From Stereum hirsutum FP-91666 SS1 (Eukaryota; Basidiomycota; Agaricomycetes; Russulales; Stereaceae), in assembly GCF_000264905.1 (NCBI RefSeq), contig NW_006763136.1, forward strand, positions 1,467,485 to 1,531,484: DNA of 64,000 nt, read 5' to 3'. A program made the position numbers and the translations under genes. The stretch's first letter is position 1. Each line of letters begins with the position of its first letter. The notes under the pieces were generated by a model, which was not told where the DNA came from, made no database searches, and saw only the letters and a program-made list of their open reading frames with translations. Shown piece after piece: positions 1 to 12,058 of the stretch.

Positions 1-2
1 GG

Positions 3-2456
3 TGGTCAACCTTCAGCCACCAACCTCGAGCTGAGTTTTCGAGACCTAGCAGAGGCTATATTTTCGAGACAACCCCTATATCTAACGACACAATTACGCA
101 CACGGACACCGTCTGGAACGAATTGCTGCGTTGTGACCAACTCATCAAGGATTATTCCTGGTTTGGAGTCACCAAAACTGTCACTTGGCTCAAAAGGCTT
201 CGTAACGCGCACGTCGAGACTATGGATCTGCAATTTCCAGTGAGGAACTACGACGGAATTGTTCCCATTCTCCCCGACGCGTACTCTTCCACACTGTTCC
301 ACATGACAGTTGCCATTGACGAAGAATCGGAACGTCATAAGACAATGATGGAGCAATCGTCAAATGAGGACGACGACGAGGATGACGATCCATCTCCATT
401 CGATTCATTTGTAGTCGTGCATGCTGCCGAGACTATTATCCCTAAATCCCCACCCAATATGATCGTACTTGATATGTGCAGTATCTTCTTCGTGAGTTAT
501 CTACCGCCACCCGCATTATGATTTCACTGACATGTACTCAGGACCATCATGCTGCCGCCGTCGTTGCCCTCGCCGAATTTCGCCTCGATACACCCCAGAG
601 GAACAAGGCCATCCGGCGGCTTCGCGAGCTGGAGGCTCTCGAGTATGCTGCGGGAGGTGGCACGTACCAGGACGTTGTTAGGCGCGCTCTTCGTACCTTC
701 GCAATAGAGATGAAGCGTCCCCACCTGAACGTAGAAGCTCTTGCCATGACGGTGCTTCGTCCGCCACTCAGATCCGCGGTGCGCGAGTCAGTACAGCAGC
801 TCCTCGATTCGGGCTTCCATGTTGTCGGATATTCTGCTATGGACGCTACGACGTTTCAAGCATACCTGGAGCCTGCCATACACGACCTTCCTTTGCCCAT
901 GGTGTCCCCTTTACCGAGCGATGCACGAGGTCTATTCGCAACGTGTGTGGAGCAACTTCAGAGCGTTTTGGAGTACGCGTCGGCTCGACCCTCTCCTCTT
1001 GGTCCCGATAAAATACTTGTCGTCTCCTCGTCGTCCGTGCGCAGCTTAGAGCCAGCCACTACCATGGGGATAGCGACAGCGCTGGTCGCCGAGGCCGATG
1101 AACTCGAAGTGAAGGCGCTCAAGAGAACATATACAGTGAGGTCAACGATGGTGGCATCCCTGACGGATCTAGCGACCACGGTCTCCTCTCCAACGCTCTG
1201 GAGAAGCAGTGATCCCCACAGCGGAATCAAGGTCCAAAATGTAAGGGTAGCTGGTATGTATCAATTCTTTCGGGTTTTCCAAGACAGTGATCACGGTGAG
1301 TCCTCCCTTTCGTCTTCTTCTTAGTCATACTCTGTCTTGTACGCCATGTACTCACTCGATCTCTTGTCGCACCCACCGCCGGAAACCCAGTGGTGACCGC
1401 TCGTTGCATCAACTGGCTCACAGGTGAGGATGTCGTAGTGAAGGCCTCCATACCGTGCGGGGCAGTGAGGAGTATCGTAACCTACGAGGCGGCGGTATAC
1501 AAGCAACTCTCAAGCTGGCCAAACCTTGTTCCAGTCCGCTGGAGCGGGAAGACAGGGAACACCGACGTTCTTGTTATGGACTGCATCGGACCAAATCTTG
1601 ACGATCTCCGCCGTGCATGCCGAGGAAAGTTGTCTCTTCGGTCTGTGCTCATGACCGGTATTTCACTTGTGACGTTCATCTTCATTATGTTTTCAACCGC
1701 GTGAGCTAAATTCAAACTCATTGTGTGACTATCCTTAGTTGCACTTCGTCGAATTCGCTCATTCGCGCGGTGTTATCCTACGCGATATCAAGCCACATAA
1801 TTTTGCGGTCGGTGGCGTTCCGAAGGAAGCATCCCGCATCTACGCATTCGACTTCGGCTTGGCCACCATGTATGTCAATCCTGTGAGCGGACAACACATA
1901 CCCCTTCGCACAGGGCGTGATCTTCGCGGAACATGGAGATACTGTAGCCATTGGACGCACAAAGGCATTGGTATGATCAATTTTCCCCTCTTCCTCTGCC
2001 CAATCTCGTCACGAACGCTCATGTGCCGCCGCAGAGCCCAGTCGCCGCGATGACATTGTTGCTCTAGGGCACACTCTCCTCGAGCTGCTGCACGGACAGC
2101 TGCCCTGGCAAGGCATCTCTGCTCCCAGCGTCGAGGCCAAAGTCGAGAGAATGGGCCTTATGAAGACACCTGGGTACCCAGCCTTTTCGGATCTCCTCGC
2201 TCAGTCCCCTCGCGCGCTTGAAAAGTGGATGGCTCACGCGTATGGGTTGGAGTTCGAGCAGAAGCCGGATTATCGCTACCTTCTCGCTCTGCTCGAAGAT
2301 CAGTTGGCGGCAAACGGGTGGGAGAATGATGGGAGTTTCGACTGGGTGAAGCCTGAGTTAGCGAGCAAAGGAACGTTGTTTCCTCCGGAGTACAGGTTCA
2401 TCGTCGATCCGAATGCAGTGCCGGATACGAAGAGGGCCGTTGAGCGTTTAGTTTAA
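3..2456 (+). CDS. HAD-like region fused to CK1-type protein kinase (5' end outside window)
   Basis: The reading frame is open from base 3, so the start lies upstream. Exons are 3-491, 542-1295, 1391-1668, 1739-1970 and 2035-2456; all phases agree and give 724 codons. The C-terminal ~310 residues read as a casein-kinase-1 domain: Lys in EDVVVKAS, ILRDIKPHNF (the usual HRD His is Leu), DFG in YAFDFGLA, and the CK1 substrate-loop pattern GTWRY...IEPSRRDD. Catalytic Lys and Asp are kept, so activity is possible. The preceding ~250 residues resemble a worn 2-haloacid-dehalogenase fold: GFHVVGYSAMDATTF looks like the family's SN(x)D strand and KILVVSSSSVRSLEPA like its final motif, but catalytic Asp/Lys are not clear. 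The intron 1669-1738 uses a GTGACG donor, chosen because it restores the gapless CK1 helix before HRD. The substrate is unknown. The HAD assignment is inference; the kinase is firm. Confidence 0.8.
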
Positions 2457-2824
2457 CGGGGCGTGGTTATGGCTGTCTTGTGATATACAATGTCCTATGT
2501 CGCTGTTGACGGTTGCGAGAATAAACCCAGTTCAGTCTTATTTCTCGTCGATATGCTGATTGCGAGCACAAGCCTTGCATGGGCTGTTGGAGATGGAAGG
2601 ATAGCGCGATTTCCATCGTGATGCTGTTCGCCTAATTGTATGCCTGATACATGCCACCAGTAAACATCGAGAACAGAAATTTCGCCTCTTTTACAATCGC
2701 GAAGAACTTTAAGCACCGGGTTGCTAGTACTCCATTCCTCCGAGATGTGTCTGCATTACGTTGACACTGATGAAGAAATGTTAGACTATATGTTTGCCTC
2801 GGACGAAGAAAACACGACAGCTCA
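2457..2824. other. Intergenic region between convergent genes
   Basis: This 368-bp stretch holds the 3' ends of the kinase gene (+) and the TPR gene (-). I see no ORF or repeat of note, only presumed 3' UTR sequence. Confidence 0.6.
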
Positions 2825-4045
2825 CTAGGAATCCAACTCTGCCTTAGGAACGACGTAGAATAACATAAAGCCCTTTACCAACGCAGCCCCATCTGGCTCG
2901 TATGGTCTCACCCTCGGCGTCTTACGGGCATCCTTGAAAGGACATGGTGTAGTCCTAGGCCAGCGAGCACCCTCCCAGATATCCCTAGTCTTTGTCTCCC
3001 AGGGAATGAGAAGGAGACGACCTTTGGCCGTGATCAAGGCCAGCTCGGCGTTCTTTTTTGAGTACTTCGCCATGACAGATGGACTGAAGCTCTTTGGTCC
3101 GTAATACATAGCATAAGAGGGCAGAAGATTCTGCACATGGACACTGATGGTGTCTGAGTCTGGCTCGTATGGATCCCCTTGTTCCGCAATCTCGATGGTT
3201 CCACTGAAGCCCATGGAGGGGTCAACGGGGTCTTTGAGTCCCACAAACCCGAATTTGAAGGGGAAAGCGAGGGGCGTGGCAGAGGGATTCGAGAGACGAG
3301 GGTTCGGGCGTCCTGATGGGTAGTCAAAACGGGTAGACAAGTCGTCCTCGCTCTCGGGCTGCGGTGTTGGAAAGTATGGTCGGTCGTCCTCTGAGATCTG
3401 GATACCGCGATACTTCCGACGAATAGGCATGTCAGGCTGAGCCACCTAATGTATACACGCATGAGCTAGCAAAAAAAGACTCACGTTACACGCTCGAATG
3501 AGTTCTGCCACTTGTCGAGCTTCACTATCCTCCGGCTCGTTCATCGCCTTCTGAACCTGTGTATGTAGCTGGTGCGCCACGCTATCGATAGGTTCGCCCA
3601 GCTCAGTCTGCAGTTCTTCGAAGCGCTTATAGTCCTCCAGAGCTTCATCGTACATGGCATGCTGGTAGCGCAGCCTCGAGCGACGATAGTAGCATTTTGC
3701 CGTCATGGCCTTGGGCGAGTCGGCTGTAGTATATTCGGGCGAGAGAGCGAGGTCGGCATCTTGGAGAGCAGAGTAGATCTCTCCCCAGAGACGGTAAGTT
3801 TGCGCCCGATTACTGAGAACCTGGCGCTTTGTCTCGATGGGAGTACTCTCCGATGCAGCATCGAGAGCTTTTGCATACAGCTGTAAGGGAAAAGAGTTTA
3901 GTCCAACACGAACTTGTTGTACTATTGTTGAGCATGAAAAATGATGGCCGAGCTATATATTCCTCACATTGATCGCTGGTCTATAATTTCCCTTGCGGAA
4001 TTCCGCGTTGGCTTGTTCTTTGAGTTTCAAGACGATGTCAGACAT
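2825..4045 (-). CDS. TPR-repeat protein of unknown function
   Basis: Three exons (4045-3968, 3880-3485, 3445-2825), all phase 0, give 364 aa starting MSDIVLKLKEQANAEF. This ATG is preferred because the TPR-like helix pair (EQANAEFRKGNYRPAIN, then LYAKALDAA) begins straight after it. Residues ~5-130 fit two to three tetratricopeptide units, including VLSNRAQTYRLWGEIYSALQ and CYYRRSRLRYQHAMYDEALE. Residues ~160-364 are a separate, proline-rich, probably beta-rich domain that I do not recognise. There is no signal peptide or membrane segment, so a cytosolic or nuclear adaptor (for example a chaperone partner) is likely. This resembles many uncharacterised basidiomycete TPR proteins, and the partner cannot be named from sequence. 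Confidence 0.8.
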
Positions 4046-4826
4046 GGTGGTTGGGGGTGAAGTGGAATTTGCCTCGCGCGAACCAGACGCGCGACAGAGA
4101 ACATTGCCTTGGTGCCACACTCGCGCTTTGATGTGGCCCGCCGGAGCAAACTTGACCATGAAATCGAATTGAAACTACCAATGCACAGAGTACGATAAAT
4201 TGAGAAGTAATCCTAGAGTGTGGTCATTGAGCTCTCATAAAATGTATAACGCAGGCGTAAGGCCGGTGAACGGCAGGTCCCGCTACTTATCTTTGCTCCA
4301 AATGTAAGTACCAGTCTAACATATTGGCCACGAGCAGCATAAGATGTTCAATTGATCTCATAATTTCGAATTGAGAGTCAGCGATTGAAGAACTAGCAAC
4401 GTCCGAAGAGTATGCATGACTCGGACGTGCTACTGCTCGAGCAAGTGAGGGGTCACTGCCGCTGCAGGGCTTCGCCCAGCAGCTTCGTGACCCTAACATG
4501 GTACATGTGTGTCACACTTCACACCTTGCCGAGGTTACGATCTAAAAAGATGAACAGAAATGAATACTCTAGAAACAATTCTGTCATGACTTGGACGTTC
4601 ACGAAGTGTGGCGAACTCAGGCGGGATAGCTGAGTCAGAAATTGGTCAGCATCTACCATATAGGGAAGGTCGTCGCATTACAAGCCAAAAACCGAACGAT
4701 ACTTCCTGTAAGACCCACTACTAAAGTAGCGGGAATACATCTCGACTGTCAGTGAACGAGCAATAAGCACAGGGATCTAAAAATACATGCAAGAAGATAT
4801 ACAAAAAAATAACACGCAATAAAGTA
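4046..4826. other. Intergenic region mostly filled by dispersed repeat copy 1
   Basis: Between the TPR gene start and the GTPase gene end there is no supported gene. Most of it is the repeat element described at 4252-4738. Confidence 0.6.
4252..4738. repeat. Dispersed repeat, copy 1 (short, internally deleted form)
   Basis: It shares long near-identical blocks with 63112-63790. The blocks run from the ATAACGCAGGCGTAAGGCC edge, through a GC-rich hairpin (GGTCACTGCCGCTGC ... GCAGCTTCGTGACC), to the AAGTAGCGGGAATA edge. Similarity stops abruptly at both edges, as expected of a mobile element. TCCCGCTACTT near the left edge is the reverse complement of AAGTAGCGGGA at the right edge, so the ends are partly inverted. 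No coding capacity is apparent. It could be a MITE or another non-autonomous element. Confidence 0.7.
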
Positions 4827-7800
4827 TCAGTCCACGTCCATCGCAACAACCGCGGGGCGCTCCCAGGTCTGAATCATGCCCCGTAGCTCATCGCACACAT
4901 TCTTCGCTGCGCGACGAGCTTGAAGCTGAGCCGGATTACTGGGGACCTTTTCCCACAGGAGGGCGATGGTGTCTTCAACCTGGACAAGAGTAAGTTCCAG
5001 AGCTGGAAGGGAATGTGAGAAATAGGATGGCGCACCTTGCAGGCTAGTTCCACGAGTGTGGCGTCTGTCTGAGAGGCAACCTCAGATGCAGTCTTCTGCA
5101 GGACCGTCATGATGTCGACTGCGGTGTCATCAAATCCTTCCTTGTAATGCGAATGGAAGTACTCCCTGAAAAAGGTCTATCGACGGGGCGAGGGTGGCGT
5201 GGTGACCAATTAGGTCGTAGCCCTTACAAAAAGATGGAATGGCCGGCCGTACGCACCTTCTGCATATTCATACAACCCGGGCCCGTCTTCGCCATAGCCC
5301 CTTCATACCCAGGCAGCAACCACTTCCTCGCCGACATATCCTGCGAATACTCCTTCTGTTTCTTCATCAACTTCACCCTCGCATTCGACTCGATCGACGT
5401 CAGCGCGGCACGCATCTCTTTCATCCACGCCTCTTCGAGACCCTTGCCCACCACCTGTTGTTTGACTTCCGGGTCTTTAGTCGAGTTGCAGACGTCGTTG
5501 ATGATGATCCGGATCCGGAACTCGACCTCCATTCGGACCTGATTGAAGACGTTGCCATTCTCGTCTCGTGCCTGTTTGAAGACGAGGATCCACGGGTCTT
5601 GGACGCTTTTCTTGAATGGCTCCATGAGTTCTTTGTTGAAGTCTCGCAGGCGGAGCTTTCCCTTTAGTTCCTTGGTTTCCTTATCGTAGTCTTTTCGGCG
5701 GATGATTCCCTTCCGACGGATCCCTATGTTGATAGATTGTTAGGAGGTGCACTGCTAGGAGTAGGTCAATAACAGCAACTCACAGGCACGAAGTGTTTGC
5801 CATGGGACGTCGAGGCATTCATTCAGCAGTGCGGGTGCTTGTTCGATCGCCTACGACAAAAGGACGAGCAGCAGTATCAGAATAAAATCAATAGAGCCAG
5901 AGAACGAACACGGTAACACACCTTATCCGCCCCGGTCTGAAACGCATTGACGAGGTACTGCTCGAACAGCTTATCCAAATCCTCTCTCATAGCCTCCGAA
6001 GCCTGCTCGAATTTCTATTGAAGTATCACTCAGTCAGCACAACACAAAGAGAATGACTCCAGAACTAAAAACTCGAAAACGAACCGTAATCAACGCCCTC
6101 GCGATCTTTCCCGGTTTCCTCTCCGTCGAATTCGAATTCGGCACCCCGCGAGCATCGGTGCCCGGCACCCTTTCTCCTGTATCCCACTTCTCCTTCAGGT
6201 CCAGCACACCGAGCGGCACGTCCGACGAGTTCTTCATGATTACAGCTGTCACGGTATTCACGAACGCATCGAGGTCGGCGATGTAAGTCTTGGTGGCATC
6301 GAGCCGAGCGCGAGCGGTGAGCTCGTGGATCCAATCGCGAAGGGCAGGGATCTGGGTGTCGGCTAGGTTAGTGAAACATAATGGGCGGTCGTTTGGATCT
6401 GTTCATTGTGAGGCGTGATGAGTATCGTCGAGAATGCAGTGAGAAGTTAGGGATGTTTTACCGTTAGAACGGAGACGTTGGTAGTCCACCGAGGCACAAG
6501 TAAAAACGGGAAGGTCGTAATCCTCCTCCATTTCAACTTTAACCTGGGTCCCATCTTTGCCTACACACTGACTCGCAGACGCCCTGAGAGATTCTAGAAA
6601 CAAAACCGACGGAACAGTGAAGTCGGCCTGTCAGCAAGCTATGGGATGTACACTACGAAGTATGGTACGAACCAAAATGTTTGCGCGCGTCGATCTTGAA
6701 CTGGGACTGCAATGCCACACGAGCCACCTCCGACCTCTGCTTCGAACACAAGATCGTCTCTTCGGCTAATAACCCGTCAATTTTCGCTCGGATCTGTTTG
6801 ATCTTCTGGTCGAACTCGTCTTGGGCAGGGCCGGTCACTGTGACAATCCACGACAAATGATGATAGTAATTAACCACCGTCTCTCTCAAAAAGTAGTGTA
6901 GAATGGTGAGACTTACCTTTCGCCCTCTCCGCCATCAACGTCTCAATCATCCCTTCATATGCTTCCATCTGATCATCCAATTCCGTGAAAAAATCGTCGT
7001 CGCATTCGTCCGAGGCTCGGTACTCCTTCCGATCTATAAAGTCACACTTCGTGGCTGCAAGGCGGCAATTTGTGAGCATCCGACCCCCACTTCATGCTAA
7101 CACACCGCTCAAACCACTCACTGACGATGGTGATCTTGCGCGGATCATATCTAAGCAGTTCCATCAGATCTTGCCGTTAATAAGAGGAAGGAAGGAGATC
7201 ACTCACTGGCCGCCTACAAGTAACAACACACGAAGGAAGTGTGGATTGAATTGCAGCAAGTTTCATAGATCGTCACGCGGGCTTACCCACTGCATAGAAC
7301 GAGTTGTGAGCATTTGAGGGTGATACAAGACGGAGAGAGACTCACTCTTCATATTCGTCTTCAACTGATCATCGCAAAAGTCTACACCACGAAAAAGAAC
7401 CACGATCTCCATCAGCGCCACACGCCACACACCAAACCCAGCCCAGCCCCATACATCCAATACACTCAGGGCCAAACTCCAACCAACACAAACAACAGAA
7501 CAGAACAGAGAAAAAAAAAGAGAACGTACTCTTCGCAAGCTTATCACTCACCGCCCTCCCAATCGGCGCCGCAAAAACCATATGCGCCGCCTTCCCATAC
7601 TCCTTCGCCACACTCTCCCTCGCCGCATTCGCGTCCCCCACGCCCGGCAAATCCACTAATACCGCTCCCGAAGCCAACACGTCCGCATTGCAGCGCATCG
7701 CCAGCCCCTTCACGAGCGGCCACAGCGCGCGCTGGTCGTCCTCTGCGTTTGGATTCGTGTCGGAGTCAGTCTTGCGGCGCTTCGCGGGCTTCTTCTTTTT

Positions 7801-9544
7801 CTTCGTTTTGAGGACTTCTTGGGAGTCGACGTAGGGCTTGATGTGACGGGTGAGCGTGGAGGGTTCGGAGGCGGAGAAGTGTTGGGTTGTGCCGAAGAGG
7901 GCGCGGATGCCTAGTGTGCGGTGAATAAAAGGATGATGTTTGTTGGTCGTGAAGGTTGGTGGCAGAGGAAAAGGAGACTTACCGGGATCAGAAGCGAGGA
8001 CTTCTTCGTCCGACATGTTATACAACTGCTCTGCGTCAAGATTCGGATATATGGCTTTGAACTGCAGATAACCCGACCGTCAGCCTTCCATATACCCTCG
8101 CGCAACTTTTTCGCACCAACAAAACACATGTAATGAAAATAGAAGACGACACAAACACACACCTTCGACAGCGTGACCTCCGAATCCTCACTCAACTCCC
8201 CCACAGGCCTAATAGTCCCCGTCTCCGGATTCCACAGCTCCCACTGCAACTGCCGGAGCTCGCCCTTCCATTCGTCCTCGGTTACGATGCTCACGTCGGC
8301 TTCGAACGTGTCCTTGTCGTGGTATGAGATCTCGGTGGCCGTCGCGGTGCAGGCTGATCACAGTGGTCGGAACATATAGACACATGGTAGGTAGTCGAAA
8401 CGGGGTCAGTATCTTGTCAGGTGGAGGTGGTGTATTCTGCGAGTGAAAGCTTACCGCGTGTGCCGTTTACGGGGACGAGATGTGCTGTATTATTATACAT
8501 GAATCAGTATCAAATTTAGTGGGTCAAGACTGAGACAGAGGGAAGGTGCCACCCACAATCAAGAAGCGCATTGATGAGCGAAGATTTTCCGATCCCGGTG
8601 GCTATTCATAGAGGGACCTCGTCAGAGGTGTGAACACAACATTGTGATTCGGTGGCACGAGATAAAATTAGACTGACCTCCGTAGATGGCGATGTAGACT
8701 TTGGGCAATCTTGTGTCCAATAAACTGGAACAGAGAGGAAAGTGAGTCAGTCGATTGGACAATTCGCATCAGGTTCAATATGAAAGATATGTCGATAATA
8801 AAGGGCCAAGTAAGTGGTATATTGAGCAGTCGGTAGAGTTGCCTGAATCGCGCCACCCCACCACGGACGGATGTTCAAGACCACCTCTTCTCGTCCTTGG
8901 ATACCATGAAGCCAGTATCAGGGGGTGCGAAAAGACCAATATTACACCGTCATTCTAGTAGACCAGAGGTCAATCAAAACAGAGGGTATGTTCTTCCATG
9001 AAAGGTTCAAAACCGGAGCCCGTCTCGTCTCAAAGGCCAAAAGCCACAACCTCCCCTCTCCCGAAAACGAACCACACTCCCAAACCACATTTCTCCTCAA
9101 AGACTCTCTGACCCAAATGATAACAGACAAAAAAAAAACGCAGAACCACAAGATCAAGAAAGAGACTCACCCCTTAATCTTCGCCTTCATCCCCTCCCTC
9201 CTCTTCCCCTTCAACTCCACCTGCCTCAACGCATCCTCGAGCCTGCGCACCGTCGGCCTGGCTCTTTCCCATACTGGGGTTTTCCAGTCGGTTAGTTCGG
9301 GCGTGGAGGTCGAGGCGGAAGTGGGGATGGATGTGGAGGTCGAGGCGGGTGTGGAGGTCGAGGTCGAGGTCGAGGCGAATGAGGGAGCGGCATTATGAGG
9401 CGGAGGATGGAGATGCGAGCTTGAACCTGAGGCGGAAGGATAGTTCTTCGGTCTCATATTCGAGCCTGAGGCTTGAGAGTGCGCGGACTGCATGTATGGT
9501 AGGTCGGGTGGCACCAAACGATAGGGAACGGAGGAACGAGACAT
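4827..9544 (-). CDS. Dynamin-like large GTPase, SLIP-GC type
   Basis: Twenty exons in register give 958 aa: 9544-9171, 8724-8678, 8601-8557, 8484-8455, 8353-8163, 8061-7983, 7910-7530, 7381-7346, 7289-7287, 7213-7207, 7150-7122, 7054-6917, 6837-6673, 6593-6462, 6398-6085, 6014-5922, 5850-5784, 5723-5257, 5161-5036, 4979-4827. G1 is GATGIGKS (140-147), G2 ACTATATEI (166-174), G3 DLPGVGD (342-348) and G4 TKCD (409-412), the motif set of vertebrate nuclear GTPase SLIP-GC and its fungal relatives. A Lys/Arg tract (KKKKKPAKRRK, ~292-302) could be a nuclear signal. The N-terminal 110 residues are Ser/Thr/Pro-rich and disordered; the C-terminal half is helical. ATG 9544 is the first in-frame ATG. 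Two exons of 3 and 7 nt lie between G3 and G4. The cellular role in fungi is unknown. Confidence 0.85.
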
Positions 9545-9593
9545 GGATGGTGAGAACGGCAATGAACTCGTCAGTCAATGTCGTTCAGACGCT

Positions 9594-9602
9594 CTTTTTA
9601 TA
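9594..9602 (-). promoter_or_regulatory. TATA-box-like site upstream of the GTPase gene
   Basis: On the minus strand this reads TATAAAAAG, 50-58 nt before ATG 9544. The distance is short but possible for a fungal core promoter. It is assigned by motif only. Confidence 0.4.
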
Positions 9603-10146
9603 GAGATAAAAGTACAAAGGACTTCATGGGACATTGTACCCCGTACGGTACTCAAGACATAAGTAAAACTGAAAGGGAAACAGACTTACCAGTCCAGGGA
9701 TTTCGACTTCGGGAACTTGAAACGGCTGCATCTGCAGCTTCTACTATCCTCCCTTCACCAACTATGAAGAGGTCTCAAAAAAATAAAACGGAAGCAGAAT
9801 AAGCAGAACCTAGCGATGTAGAGGTAGAGGCCAAACCGACTAAGAGGCCAAAGCACGGAGAACGAGAATGGTGAAGTCGCGACGGAGAGCGAGTCTATGG
9901 GTCAATTCGCGGATAGAGCCATAATTGGATTTGAGCACGATATGACCAATGACCATGACCGTGGACCTTGCCGAGATTAGATAACGCCATGACGTGGCTT
10001 GAAGCATCGTCGTCGTCGTCGACAGCGAGCTCGAGTCCGCTGCTGCCAGGCTGCTACCCGAGGAACTGTTAGTTAGCTCGAAAGCTAAAAGACGGAGTGA
10101 TTAGTGTTGAGGAGACGAGGACGAAGACAGGCGCCGTTTCAGCGCT

Positions 10147-10440
10147 TGCTAAACTTGAAACTGGCAACGCCCTGGAACGCCTCGGACGACGACGGACGAC
10201 GGACGACGTGATGGGGATAACATCGGGCTGCGAGTTGCAATAAGGATAATAACTGGAATGCTTCATTAGAATGTGGCAGGCGCTGTCTGTCGATGGGCGC
10301 TGCGTTATGTGGGAGAGGCTGAAACTTCAAACTTCCAACGCTTTGGAACGCCGACGACGACGAGCGTGGACCGCGAAGCGTGATGGGGATAAGTAGCCCT
10401 GCAATGATGATAATTATAATTCATTGGAAGCTTCATTTCG
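10147..10440. repeat. Diverged direct duplication, two ~120-bp units
   Basis: Units at about 10147-10265 and 10318-10440 share ACTTGAAAC/ACTTCAAAC, GGAACGCC, a GACGACGAC tract and GTGATGGGGATAA, followed by ATTGGAAGCTTCATT-like sequence. They are clearly related but not identical, so this is an old duplication. Confidence 0.65.
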
Positions 10441-10673
10441 CACTACTAGTACTAGTACTATCATTGGCAGCTCCTCGTTCGGACAGGCTCAACACCGTCG
10501 TTCGAACTTTGGACAGCGAGAGCCTGAGCACGCCCTGGACCAACCCCTAGGCCTCATCATCTCTCCTAATCCCATCCAAGCTCTCATCGATATGAATCAT
10601 GTTACTCGAATCGCCCCTGGACTATTTATGAAGTCGCTATAGTACAATAAGTAAGTAATGGCAGCGGGAGGTC

Positions 10674-10955
10674 GAATGGGGAGGGGAGTTTGGGGGGGCT
10701 GTTCGAACGACGGTCCCACCTATCGCTCGACGACCTTTCCTCCCGAGGAATCTCCTACGAAATTGCATGGACATGTAGCTATAGTAGAAGACATTTAGTT
10801 TGAGAACTCGTTGGAGTACGATGCTAGGTTAAGTCAAATGGGGAGGGGACGTTTGGAGGGCGCTGTTCGAACGACGGTCCCGCCCCTCGGACGACGACGA
10901 CGACTTTTCCTCTCGAGGAATCTATGTACAACAGAATTGCATGGGTAGACATTAC
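10674..10955. repeat. Second diverged direct duplication, two ~120-bp units
   Basis: Units at about 10674-10795 and 10839-10955 both carry AATGGGGAGGGGA, CTGTTCGAACGACGGTCCC and a CGAGGAATCT stretch followed by AATTGCATGG. There is no coding pattern. Confidence 0.7.
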
Positions 10956-11179
10956 TGTACTTCAGTTGTGTATACGTATACGCTCAACACGGTCCGACTG
11001 TGCTTCACAGCGAACGTACACTCGACATGACCCGAGTTCATGAGGACTCTTCACGACTTTGACGCAAACGTTGACAGCTCACGCAAACATTTCACGCATC
11101 ACACTTCACACAGGGAACTTTTGTGAAAGAGGAGTGGAAGTTCCGATTACAATTCAGTTCATCAAAGAGTAAGAGACAG

Positions 11180-11310
11180 CAGACGCAAAGTATGTACGAG
11201 AACATCGAAAGAACAAAGAGCAAACGCAAGTATGTATGTACGAGAACATCGAAGAAACAGAAAGAACAGAGAGCAAACACAAGTAAGTATGTACGAGAAA
11301 TTGAAGAGCA
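11180..11310. repeat. Short tandem repeat of ~45-55 bp, three units
   Basis: Three imperfect units carry AGTATGTACGAGAA followed by ATCGAA/ATTGAA and AGAGCAAACRCAAG. They are purine-rich with no supported coding function. Confidence 0.65.
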
Positions 11311-11423
11311 GGCATTAGGACTACACTGGAGAAAATACATCCAGAACAAAACATCCGACGAAAGCAAAGCGGATTAAGACTGAGAAAGGAGAAGGAGGTT
11401 AAGAAGGCAGAGAGGAGAAGGAG

Positions 11424-11493
11424 AAGATGAAGATGAAGATGAAGATGAAGATGAAGATGAAGATGAAGATGAAGATGAAGATGAAGATGAAGA
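11424..11493. repeat. (GAAGAT)n microsatellite
   Basis: About eleven perfect hexamer units followed by a GAA run. Its minus-strand translation produces the spurious LHLHLH stretch of a long ORF. Confidence 0.9.
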
Positions 11494-12058
11494 AGAAGAA
11501 CTAGTAGTTCTTGCACACCCAGATGGATGGGTGAGTTACATGAGGTTTGAATAAGGATAATGCACGACAGACCCGTGACAGTTGGAGAGAAGGTGAAGAT
11601 GTAAGAGGGGTTTGAGAAGAGAAAAGAGAAAGAAGAGATAGAAGAGAGGCAAAGAGGAGAAAAAAAATAACGGTATACCACGACTAGGAGAGACCCGAGA
11701 CGAGAGTGTTGATGAAGAAGAAGAAGAAGATGTAGCACGAGGGATAGAATGGGAAAGAGTAAGAAGAAGGAAGAGGAGTAGCATAGCTTAGGGTATGGTA
11801 CGTTGAACGAAAGCGAAAGAGTATACGTAGCAAACATCCATAGACAATGCGAAGAATGGCAGGTGCGAATGGGGTAAAGGTGGGGAAAGGTGGAACCACG
11901 ACTGGGAAGTGCAGATGACGAACCGAGACGATGCAGCGATGCCGAAGACGAAGACGAGCAAGCAGAGACGACGAAGACGAGAAAGAAGAGAGGCCGGCAT
12001 ACAAGAGTGAGAAGAAGAAGAAGTACATGATGATCAATGATCAATGCGCCGACCTCCT

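Larger units (their letters stand above)
9545..12058. other. Gene-free, repeat-rich spacer
   Basis: This 2.5-kb stretch has no gene I can support. It contains diverged direct duplications at 10147-10440 and 10674-10955, a short tandem repeat near 11180-11310 and a GAAGAT microsatellite near 11424-11493. Long minus-strand ORFs here are reverse readings of the purine-rich repeats. Confidence 0.6.

Noticed and set aside
10424..10642. 72-codon ORF between duplications
   Set aside because: No recognisable motif, no supporting splice structure, and it begins inside a duplicated repeat unit.
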